Shown here piece after piece: positions 54,945 to 64,000 of a stretch of 64,000 nt of DNA; within the stretch, counting starts at the first letter, position 1, and each line of letters begins with the position of its first letter. The DNA is from Armigeres subalbatus (Eukaryota; Arthropoda; Insecta; Diptera; Culicidae). The stretch is from the NCBI RefSeq assembly GCF_024139115.2, contig NC_085141.1, positions 217,657,783 to 217,721,782 on the forward strand, written 5' to 3'. The notes beneath the pieces are model-generated. The model was not told where the DNA came from and made no database searches. It worked only from the letters and a program-made list of their open reading frames with translations. The position numbers were made by a program, and so were the translations under genes.

Positions 54945-56940
54945 TAAGCATATGCGGTATTTCGAAAAATTTCGTTTCAGGTGGTTCGAAACGAAATTCC
55001 GCGGAATTTCGCGGAATTTGAGCAAGGCGAAATCTAATTTCTTGATTTCGTTTCGATTCGTAAAATTGCAAAAATTTCGCTAGAAAAAACTAGCTTCTAA
55101 CGAAATTTAACGGAATTCCGCGGAATTTCGAAACAAATTTAAACTTGAACCAGACTTTATATTATCAAAAGTTTTCAGCGGCGCGATCAAAATCGTAAAG
55201 TTGTTTTCAAAACTTTAGGTTATACAAATTTTTCTATTAACGCTTACTACATAACCCCATTCTTTGTCGACAAATACGTATGTAGTTTTCTTCTATAAAA
55301 CGTCTTCAGTGTTTCCAAGATTCAAATTTAAATTTTGTGATATTTTTTTACTATTTGCACAATATGAATGCGGAATCCATCGTGGGACGGCAGTGAGTAA
55401 AAAAATCTACCTCGCGCAGCAGAAATTTGTTTAACCAGTGTGCAATCGATCGTGTTGATGTTGATCACGCCAACTAGTGTTGGAGAACGCGAAGTGATAT
55501 AACTAATGTCTGCATCAGTTTCAGTTTTCGTTTTAGAAATAACTTCGTTTACAATAAATATTTAGTCGCTTACCAAGGGGCTTCACATGAATTACCTTCT
55601 CAACTAACCATCGAATCTTAACGCGTAGCGCTCACGGAGATGCAGAACATTCCTCGGTCTCTTATAACATTGAGAGTTAAACTAATTTTCCGCTCCTAAT
55701 CCTCAATTGACAGTAAGGAACATCGTCAGGTATTGGTCATGAATTTGAAACTCTGAAGCAAGTATACAATAAGAATAACTTTTTTATTTGATAATTAATA
55801 AATTATTAATTTATTTTCATTTCCCAAGAATATTATTTAATTGGTGAGCTGTGGATTTGCTGCTTCTCGGCCAATCATGATTGGCAACTACGATGTGTAC
55901 AGTTAATCAAGCTAAGCTCTTCTTTGACTATTTGCACAGAATGTAAGGAACATTGCAGATTTGTGGGCATTTCTAGATCTTCGTATGGAATTTACAAAAA
56001 AAAATCCAGAACGGGTTGAAAGATCATTAAAATTGCTGAAAGCTGAAAGCTTACAGGTCATACTGGCCACAATAGCTGTTCTCATATGCCAAGGACACAC
56101 AGACAATAGCTCAATTCGTCGAGCTGATGGAAAATAAGACTATATGGGTCTGTGAAATTCAATCTGAAATACATATCTTAATGCATTTTAGAAAGGTGCC
56201 CAGAATTCTTCTAATGAGCAAAAGTATATATATATGTGGACGAATAAGAAGGAATAAGTTTTGGCTGTTACGACCTTTTCTAATGTTAGTCTAGTAATAT
56301 CAGTTCTTATCCCACTGAATATCCCATTAAATAAAATGATAAACCTAAGCTTTCATTTTCTAATTTGACTTAGCTCAATACTATAAAACCACGCTGACAA
56401 GACAATATGTAGTATGCTTCAGCATAATTACATAATTCTTAAGTGAACTAAGGTTTTACACGAAATTTGAATCTGTATATATGAAAAATCCCACAATTTC
56501 CATATTTTTATATACTTACTGATATAAAATTGATCGGGAGCACACGCTCCAGGATGAATTCCTTTGAAAGCGGCACAAATGCTGGGGTATTGCTTTGTCG
56601 CCGATGTATCACATGCGGTAAGAATGCGGTGATTTATCACAGACTACATCTTCTGTTATTACAACTCTATTGGTCGCAAAATAGTTATTTGACTTCGAAA
56701 AAGTGAAATCAGAATTGCGTACATAATGTAAATCCAATTTAATAAAAATTCCGCGGAAAAAAATTAAAATTTCGTTTCGTTTCGAAAAATTTCGAAATTA
56801 ATGAACCTTGATTTCGTATCGTTTCGATGTCTCGAAAGTAAATCTATATTTCGTTTCGTTTCGATCCGAATCAACATAGACATTTTAAATTTCGTTTCGT
56901 TTCGTTTCGTTAGGAAAAAGTGTGTTATCGCATACCCTTA
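54945..56940. mobile_element. hAT-like element X, copy 2, complete, 8-bp target duplication
   Basis: GTTTACTC is duplicated at 54937-54944 and 56941-56948. The ends TAAGCATATGCGGTA and TATCGCATACCCTTA are related inverted repeats, and the subterminal GTTTCGTTTCG / CGAAACGAAAC tracts also face each other. It is 1,996 bp, inserted in the miniature LTR element. Short minus-strand frames (55912-56106 and 56428-56640) are shared in part with copy 1 but I cannot link them to a known transposase. An 8-bp duplication fits hAT. Confidence 0.8.
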
Positions 56941-57340
56941 GTTTACTCCATATACATTCACTAAATTGCATTCAGTTTTATATTACATACTGAAAATATC
57001 GAATACAAAAAATATCACTACCAAAGCACAAATAACTTGCAGATGACTCCGCCACCTCACAAGCTAATCACGATCCGAGTTTACCAACACAGATCGATTA
57101 CTCCTTTTCCTCGAAACCGATTTAGCGCTCTCCGAGAGTTCTTCGAACTGTTGATCTCAACCACTAAACTGCGGCCAGGCTAATCAGATGTAATATTCCT
57201 GCATCATTTGGTCCACTCGATCGGTCTGGTTGCGATTAATCATTCGGAATATTCACCAGATAGCAGCTCGACTCCGCCGACGCCATCTTCCAGCAATAAT
57301 TGTTCCGGCTGTTGTCCTCGACGACAAAAGTTTTCGAGAA

Positions 57341-57542
57341 TGTTACGACGGGAATTCATCCCGCCGCGTTCGTTTTCGGACGTTGGACAGAAACGTGTTT
57401 TCCAGTGTTGCGTTCCGCCAGACACTCGAAAACTTTTGGTTTCGTCCAGACGTCAGTACAGTACGGATAATAAATACAAAATTCTTCATACAAAGATAAT
57501 CAAATCTACAGTGAGGTCTGAACATATTGATACGAGCGAACA
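57341..57542 (-). repeat. LTR (5' LTR of the minus-strand element)
   Basis: 202 bp, otherwise almost identical to 54633-54891. Frames through it (for example 57208-57591) are fortuitous. Confidence 0.85.
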
Positions 57543-58202
57543 TCAATTATTTTTTCCATCGTTTTCAAACAATGGAAACTTATTGGCCTGAAGGCTTTCG
57601 GGGAGGTTTTATCATTTTTGTTACCCTAGGGATAAATGTGAGTCACATTATGTGACCCTAACTTGCCGCCATACATTTGAAGTGTAGCTCAATGATAGGC
57701 TAGCCTGGAATATTTTTGTTAAAATGGGTGTTAAGGTTGCCTTTCCCGTCTGAAGTAGTACAGGAAAAAATCAATCCTTACCTGGCAACTTAAAAGGTTC
57801 AAAGGAATCAATCGCCCATTCAACTTTTTCCTCAGTAAAAATGTTTTTGGCCAAAGCACAAGCATCATACCTGATTCTTTCCAATCCAGACGTTTCATTC
57901 GTTGGGTTGCGAATATTAGTACTGTTGTTCTGAATCCCAGTAGGTATCTAATATAGAAGTAGTGAAAGAGCCATTATTTTTCCTTAAGGTGCCCAAACCG
58001 TTTAAGTAATCTTTAGCGAGAATATTTTACAAACTTGCGAATAAACTTATAAATTCTGTAAAAGGTTTGATGTAATTTTTTTCATTCACTAAAATTGCAG
58101 CTCTAGGGGATAGCTGTTCTTGATCGTAAATTAACTTACAAGATGTTGTAGGAATTCTAATATCCTACTGTAGTTTGTACATGGCTCCTGGATGAGAGCA
58201 AT
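57543..58202 (-). pseudogene. LOA-like copy B, second part
   Basis: Inverse complement of copy A 38680-39350. On the minus strand the endonuclease text LDIALIQEP and the RT finger text lie as in copy A. It ends at 58202, where it is joined to the inverted Jockey copy through the bases TAGC; no target duplication is seen. Confidence 0.9.
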
Positions 58203-58259
58203 ATCCAGTTTGCTACAATGACAAAATATAAAACTAAACTAAACTTAACCAATTTTATA

Positions 58260-61098
58260 CTAAGGGTACAAGGAGTTAATCGTTGCAATAGAAGATTGCA
58301 ACGATTTTTGTCTAAAATTGGAAATTATTTTGTTGGACATTTGTTGCAATGTCTCAATATTAGAAATTCTATGCAGTTCATTGGTACTATACCACGGAGG
58401 CAACTTCAGAATCATTTTCAAAATTTTATTTTGAATCCTCTGGAGTGCCTTCTTTCTGGTATTGCAGCAACTAGCCCATATTGGCACAGCATACAACATG
58501 GCAGGTCTAAAAATTTGTTTGTAAATCAAAAGTTTGTTCTTAAGACAAAGTTTTGATTTTCTGTTTATAAGTGGATATAGGCACTTAATATATTTGTTAC
58601 ATTTGGCTTGAAGGCCTTCAATGTGATTTTTAAAAGTTAATTTTGATCTAGCAGAAGTCCTAAATATTTAGCTTCGCTAGACCAATTAATTGGAACCCCA
58701 TTCATAGTGACAATATGTCTGCTAGAAGGTTTCAAATAAGAAGCTCTCGGCTTATGTGGGAAAATTATAAGCTGAGTTTTGGAAGCATTCGGGGAAATTT
58801 TCCATTTTTGCAAGTAAGTGGAGAAAATATCCAAACTTTTTGCAATCTACTACAAATGACACGAAGGCTTCGCCCTTTGGCTGAAAGGCCCGTGTCATCT
58901 GCAAACAAAGATTTTGACACCCTGGTGGTAAATCAGGTAAGTCAGAAGTAAAAATGTTATACAATATGGGCCCCAGTATGCTGCCTTGGGGACACTAGTT
59001 CTTACAGGTAATCTATCAGATTTAGTATTCTGATAGTTTACCTGCAGCGAGCGATCTGATAAATAATTTTGGATCAGTTTAATGATGTACAGAGGAAAAT
59101 TAAAATTCATCAATTTTACAATCAAACCTTCATGCCAAACACTGTCAAATGCTTTCTCTATATCAAGAAGAGCAACTCCAGTCGAATATCCTTCAGATTT
59201 GTTGAGCCGAATTAAGTTCGTAACTCTTAATAACTGATGAGTGGTTGAATGCCCATGGCGAAAACCAAATTGCTCATCAGCAAAAATAGAATTGTCATTA
59301 ATATGAACCATCATTCTATTTAAAATAATCTTTTCAAACAGTTTGCTTATTGAAGAAAGCAAACTGATTAAGCGATAACTAGAAGCCTCAGCTGGATTTT
59401 TGTCCGGCTTCAAAATTGGAACAACTTTGGCGTTTTTCCATTTATCTGGAAAGTATGCCAATTGAAAACATTTGTTAAATAAATTAACCAAAAGGATAAA
59501 GAGCTCTCAGGAAGTTTTTGATAAGTATGTAGAAAATACCATCATCACCCTGGGCTTTCATATTTTTTAATTTTCTAGTAATAGATCTCACTTTATCCAA
59601 ATTTGTTCCCAACGGAGGGTCAAAAACATTCTCTTGATTGAGAATGTCTTCGAAGTTCCGTGTAACCTGATCCTCAATTGGACTAGTGAGACCTAGACTA
59701 AAATTATGGGCACTCTCGAACTGCTGAGCAAGTTTTTGAGCCTTTTCGCCATTTGTTAATAAAATTTTATTTCCCTCTTAATTTCCAAAAGGGTTTCGAA
59801 CTGGGATCCAACTTCTAGACATTATTCTCAAAGTTGGTATTTCTCAGATTAGCGAAACGTTTTTTAATTTCATTTTGCAAATCTCGCCAAATAACTTTCA
59901 ACGCGGGATCGCGAGTTCTTTGGTATTGCCTTCGCCTCACATTTTTAAGACGGATCAGTAGCTGAAGATCGTCGTCAATAATAATGGAGTTGAATTTAAT
60001 TTCACATTTAGGAATTGCAATGCCTCTGGCTTCGACAATTAAATTTGTCAAAGATACGAGAGCATTATCAATATCACTTTTGGTATCGAGAGGAATATCA
60101 ACATCAAAATTCCTATCGATATACGTTTTATATAAATCCCAATCAGCTCTATGATAATTAAAAGTAGAGCTGATTGGATTATAAATGGCTTCTTGTGAGA
60201 TTTCAAATGTCACAGGAAGGTGATCAGAGTCAAAGTCAGCATGAGTTACCAATTGGCCACACAGCTGACTTGAATCCGTTAAAACTAAATCAATTGTAGA
60301 AGGATTTCGACTGGAAGAAAAACAAGTTGGTCCATTGGGATATTGAATAGTATAATATCCCGCAGAACAATCTTCAAATAAAATTTTACCATTGGAATTG
60401 CTTTGAGCATTATTCCATGAACGGTGTTTGGCATTGAAGTCACCAATTACGAAGAATTTTGATTTGTTGCGAGTCAGAATTTGAAGATCAGCTTTCAACA
60501 AGTTCTTTTGCTGCCCATTGCATTGAAAAGGCAAGTAGGCTGCAATGAAGGAAAATTGTCCAAAATTTGTTTCAACAGAAACTCCCAAGGTTTCAAAAAC
60601 TTTGGTTTCAAACGAAGAAAATAATTTATGTTTGATACGCACAGATAAAAATATGTTGTGATTCTAAATGTATTTTCATGCACATATTTGGAGCATGCAA
60701 ATAAACGTAACATCCAATCGATCTCACTATTCTTTTAAAGCGAAATAAATTTAAACGGTGCTTGCTTGTAAAATTCAATCAAATTTAATTGAATATCGAA
60801 TGTTAATTCATTTGATGGGATAAGCAGCAATTTTAAACGTCGTTGAATTTTCAAAATTATTTGCTGTGCGTCTATTAATGACGATGGCGACCCCACCACA
60901 GGCGCTGTCAAGACGATCATTTCTGTAAATAAAATAGTTTGGATCTCTTTTAATGGAGAGTCCTGGTTTTAAATACGTTTCAGTTATAATGGCAATATGC
61001 ACATTATGAACTGAAAGGAAGTTGAATAATTCATCTTCCTTACCCTTTAGAGAGCGGGCATTCCAATTTAGAACTTTCACACAATTATTTAGATCCAT
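58260..61098 (-). pseudogene. Jockey-like ORF2, inverted copy
   Basis: Same order as the 51-kb copy: NWNARSLKGKEDELFNFLSV, ITETYLKPG, the 230-bp insertion, a 275-codon frame (59815-60642) with VIGDFNAKHRSWNN and DFDSDHLPVTFE, then a deletion. A 198-codon RT frame (58895-59491) follows with FGFRHGHSTTHQ and LLDIEKAFDSVWHEG. Frameshifts near 59000 and 58900 remove GVPQGS and the FADD box. Here the stretch after NEIKK is one frame (NEIKKRFANLRNTNFENNV), whereas the 52-kb copy is shifted by one A. Confidence 0.85.
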
Positions 61099-62088
61099 TA
61101 AAACGGAGTCCGATAACAATTTTTGTGTGTACTTTATACCAACCTGAACAGCTTCTGGTATGGTATTTGCTTTGAACATTGCATCAATCATGTGATGCAA
61201 TTGTTCAGTTAAAAAATCAAAATCGGAAGCAGTCATGCTACCTGAATCGGCAACATGATCATTATTTTCCGTTGGGACATGGGTATAAACCTCATTTTGA
61301 GAAGAGAAATTTTGTCTACCAGCAGCGATGTTTGCATACGTAGGTACATTGGAAAAATTGGAATTTACTGAAGTGCTTGCTACCCGTTGACGAGCGGCAA
61401 AATTTGTTTGTGAATTGTGGTGGGTATGAATTGCTCGACCGGTAACTGGTTTCGAAATTTGAGCGTTTGAAAAAATTCTACCCGTCGAATCTGGGATCCG
61501 ATTGGAATTTCCCGTCATCAATTTTGCACGGAATTCAAAACTTTTTGCGTGAAGGGCATTCCCAGAAATTAGATTTGTGATTCCTCCCACAATTTGCGCA
61601 CTTAATTTTTTTGGAATCTTCTCTCACAGGACATGCGTCCTTGGCGTGAGAGGTTCCACCACAAATCATGCATTTAGCATCCATGTGGCAATGTTTAGTT
61701 CCATGACCCCACTTTTGGCACTCACGGCACTAGGTGGGGTTTTGGAAATTTCCCCCAGGCCTGCGGAAATGTTCCCATGTAACACGGACATGAGACATAA
61801 TACAGGCCTTTTCCAAACTTTTCATATTATTTAGTTCACTTTTGTTAAAATGAACTAAATAAAATTCTTGAGAAATGCCCCTCTGGGAAGTTCCAGAATG
61901 GGATTTCTTTTTCATCTTAATTACTTGGACTGGTGAAAATCCAAGTAATTGAGAAATTTCAATTTTAATCTCATCCAGTGATTTGTCATCACTGGGGAGA
62001 CCTTTCAAGACGACTTTGAACAATCGCTCAGTTTTGTCGTCGTATGTGAAGAATTTATGGCGCTTCTCAGTTAAATAGTGAAGCTTCG
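61099..62088 (-). pseudogene. Jockey-like ORF1, C-terminal two thirds, inverted copy
   Basis: It contains YLTEKRHKFFTYDDKTERLF and, after a frame change at about 61735, the three CCHC knuckles (CQKWGHGTKHC, CMICGG, CANCGRNHK). The remainder (61590-60808) is one frame that runs through the end of ORF1 into the ORF2 start, unlike the + strand copy. The N-terminus is missing beyond the rearrangement border. Confidence 0.85.
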
Positions 62089-62176
62089 TTTCCTTCAAGA
62101 TTGGATTAGACCCCTCACTTAAGGAAATGGCATTAGACCCAGCAACCTGGCCTGAAGGGCTATTTTTCCGTGAGTT

Positions 62177-64000
62177 CGAAGACTATGGTGTTCAAAAATT
62201 TCGGAATCCACTGAAAAGCAGGAAACCGTTGACGCCACGGCTGCAGCCGCAGGATGTTTCGCCCTCGCTATCTATCACCCCTGTGATGGAGCTGAATTAG
62301 AGACTTTCACCCCGGGACGCACCGATATTAGCATGTTGGAAGCCCCATATCCCCCCATTACAGTCGAGCCTTTCCTGCCAGCGTACAACAGCCGTCCCGG
62401 TCCTGTGTATGGGTCAGGAGAAAGGGGCTTCCAGCCTGCCATTCTAGGCAAGTACGTTTTTAGCACACATCATTCACTACCTGATGAGGTCATCATTTTT
62501 AGCCAAATTACTCCGTGTCAATCTTCAATCATTAATGAAACATCACCGGGATGCATGCCTGCCCGTCGTGAGGAGGCCCCTATTCCCCTCAGCACAGTCG
62601 AGCCCTTCCTGCCAGCGTTCAGCAGTCATCCCGGTCCTGTGTTTGAGGTCGGAGGAGGGGGCTTCCGCACTCCAATCGCAGGCAAGTACTCATCTGTTTG
62701 GAATTATTCGCTTCCTCAACCTTCAACAGATTGCAGATTTCCTACGCAAACTGTACCATGTCAATTGTATGCTGTACGGCAATCGTCACCGGGATGCACG
62801 CCTGCTAGTCGTAAGGAAGCCCCTAATCCCCTCAACGCAGTCGAGCCCTTCCTGCCAGCGTTCAGCAGTCATCCCGGTCCTGCGTTTGAGATCGAAGGAG
62901 GGTCCTTCCGCACTCCAATCGCAGGCAAGTATTCATCAGATTCGAACAATTCACTCCCTCAATCATTCACCGCTCGCAGAGTAACATCAATTCACAACCT
63001 CGATGACATCACCATATACTACCAAAACGTACGGGGATTACGCACCAAACTGGACGACTTTTTCACTGCCATAAGCGCGTCATCCTACGACATAGTGGTT
63101 CTAACTGAAACGTGGCTGGACAGTATTATTGAATCCAGGATGCTGTTTGACGAGAGGTATACTGTCTATCGATGTGACCGAAACGCGCTCACCAGTAGGA
63201 AAAAGCGGGCTGGGGGAGTGCTTATTGCCGTTCATAATCGATTGCCATCGTCGATGTTGGCAGTTACAGATCACTCTATAGAACACATTTGGACCTCTGT
63301 TAAACTTAGTTGCCACTCACTGATTATCGGAGGGATCTATATCCCCCCTGACAAATCCGGGGATTATTTAGTTATGCAGCGTCATATCAACTGTGTAGAA
63401 GAGATAGCTATGGGGATTAACGAAGGCGATAAAATAGCCATATTTGGAGACTACAATCTACCTGGCATACGGTGGATAGCGACAATCCCTCCGTATTGTC
63501 ACATTGACAGCTCTGGTTCCTCTTTATCCCGATCATGTACAATCTTCTTAGATGGCATGTATTCATCTGGTTTTGAACAAATCAATAATGGTAGAAACTA
63601 CGCTGGCAATACGCTCGATCTTATCCTTGTCAACCAAGCATTAGATGGTCTTTTCATTTTGGAAGACATCGTTGATCCATTGGTACCAGCCGATCCGGCT
63701 CATCCGCCTTTTTGTCTGCTTATCAAAGACTGCTTTAATTCTACTGTGATTATGAACCCTGACGACGAATTAGACTTCGCTTCTTTCGATTATAAAAGGG
63801 CAAATTACGATGCTTTGAATCAAAGATTGGCAGAAATTGATTGGTCCACTGTATGCCTAAGCACCAACGTGGACGATAGCGTGGAAAATTTCTCCCAAAT
63901 TCTCCATCACGTGTTCGGCGATTATATACCTTTGCAACGTCCATCTGTGAAACCACCGTGGTCTAACAGTGAACTCAGAAACCTCAAGAGAAAGCGAAAT
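62177..64000 (+). CDS. Non-LTR retrotransposon ORF with endonuclease domain, N-terminal repeats; runs off the window
   Basis: The frame is open from 62177 to the edge; the first good Met is at 62333 (556 codons visible). Residues about 1-210 hold three in-frame copies of a 78-81 codon unit marked by TVEPFLPAFSSHPGP and FRTPIAGKYSS (starts near 62333, 62560 and 62800). From about 63002 comes an APE-type endonuclease: ITIYYQNVRGLRTKLDDFF, VVLTETWLD with the catalytic Glu, IIGGIYIPPDKSG, IAIFGDYNLPGIRW and NTLDLILVNQ. DPAHPPF takes the place of the usual SDHxP end. A reverse transcriptase probably follows outside. No stop or frameshift in 1.8 kb, unlike every other element here. The clade is not certain; Jockey/CR1/I-type relatives are possible. 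Confidence 0.75.

Larger units (their letters stand above)
54633..57542 (-). mobile_element. Miniature LTR retrotransposon (TRIM-like) with 5-bp target duplication
   Basis: Two direct repeats starting TGTTACGACGGGAATTC and ending GAGCGAACA (54633-54891, 259 bp; 57341-57542, 202 bp) are flanked by TCAAT (54628-54632 and 57543-57547). The right LTR lacks a 57-bp segment of the left one. On the minus strand a polypurine tract GGGCGGGGGAA sits directly before the LTR at 54891, which sets the orientation. Without the nested hAT-like element the interior is only about 450 bp, so no gag or pol is encoded. The primer-binding site is not identified. Confidence 0.85.
58203..62088 (-). mobile_element. 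Inverted partial copy of the Jockey-like element
   Basis: It corresponds to 50087-54000 of the + strand copy, inverted, including the 14-bp target duplication plus TAG that lies outside the element. It also shares the 230-bp endonuclease insertion. It lacks the first 680 bp. Own lesions include a deletion of about 45 bp near 59780 and a frame change at 59000. The presence of flank and shared insertion shows a DNA-level duplication. Confidence 0.9.

Noticed and set aside
54611..57591. Plus-strand frames (136 and 127 codons) starting in the LTRs
   Set aside because: Both read the same LTR sequence in the wrong orientation and end in unrelated interior DNA.
1..64000. Integrated RNA-virus sequences, which are common in Aedes transposon clusters
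   Set aside because: None of the frames showed recognisable viral polymerase, nucleoprotein or glycoprotein motifs. A profile search of all six frames would be needed to exclude short fragments.

Overview
This looks like about 64 kb of AT-rich nuclear DNA from a culicine mosquito, most probably Aedes. The reasons are the combination of non-LTR retrotransposon types (RTE-, LOA-, R1- and Jockey-like), tRNA-headed SINEs and many short TA-, TAA- or 8-bp-target MITEs. Species and family names come from recognition of motifs and were not checked against a database. I found no confident host gene, rRNA, functional tRNA or CRISPR array. The window is a nest of transposons in which the order of insertion can often be read directly.

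Layout. 1-6.7 kb: a pyrimidine-rich minisatellite, a frameshifted unknown reading frame (264-706), MITEs, a three-unit diverged tandem repeat and a SINE. 6.7-10 kb: a decayed RTE fragment split by a hAT-type MITE, then a hAT-like non-autonomous element carrying a 1.6-kb array of a 23-bp repeat. 10.0-12.6 kb: a 2.5-kb non-coding retroelement with an 18-bp target duplication and an RTE 5' end. 12.6-18.9 kb: mostly featureless, with MITEs and a SINE. 18.9-22.3 kb: a nearly complete RTE-like element on the + strand. 24.9-28.8 kb: a nearly complete RTE-like element on the - strand with a 15-bp target duplication, broken by a 661-bp MITE. 29.8-31.3 kb: a long-TIR element filled with pyrimidine-rich and palindromic minisatellite DNA. 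32-37 kb: MITEs, a decayed Jockey fragment, a SINE and little else.

37.4-62.1 kb is a duplicated and inverted block. A LOA-like element (copy A, 37.4-40.4 kb) plus a dispersed repeat (40.4-40.8 kb) reappears in inverted orientation as copy B (48.7-58.2 kb). Copy B was later hit by an R1-like element (46.9-48.7 kb, at its edge), a TAA-target MITE, a full-length Jockey-like element (49.4-54.0 kb, 14-bp target duplication) and a tiny LTR element (54.6-57.5 kb). The LTR element was itself hit by a 2-kb hAT-like element (8-bp target duplication). About 3.9 kb of the Jockey copy, with 17 bp of its flank, is repeated in inverted orientation at 58.2-62.1 kb, so it arose by rearrangement and not by a second insertion. 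Copy A is joined to a 5'-truncated R1-like element (40.8-44.7 kb).

62.3-64.0 kb holds the only long uninterrupted retrotransposon reading frame in the window: an endonuclease-type ORF preceded by three in-frame repeats of 78-81 codons, open to the right edge.

Nothing here works as an operon or pathway. Where function can be named it is target-primed reverse transcription (endonuclease plus reverse transcriptase), and almost every copy is disabled by frameshifts, stops or nested insertions. Such nested transposon-rich DNA is the usual setting of piRNA clusters in Aedes, but only small-RNA data could show that for this locus.
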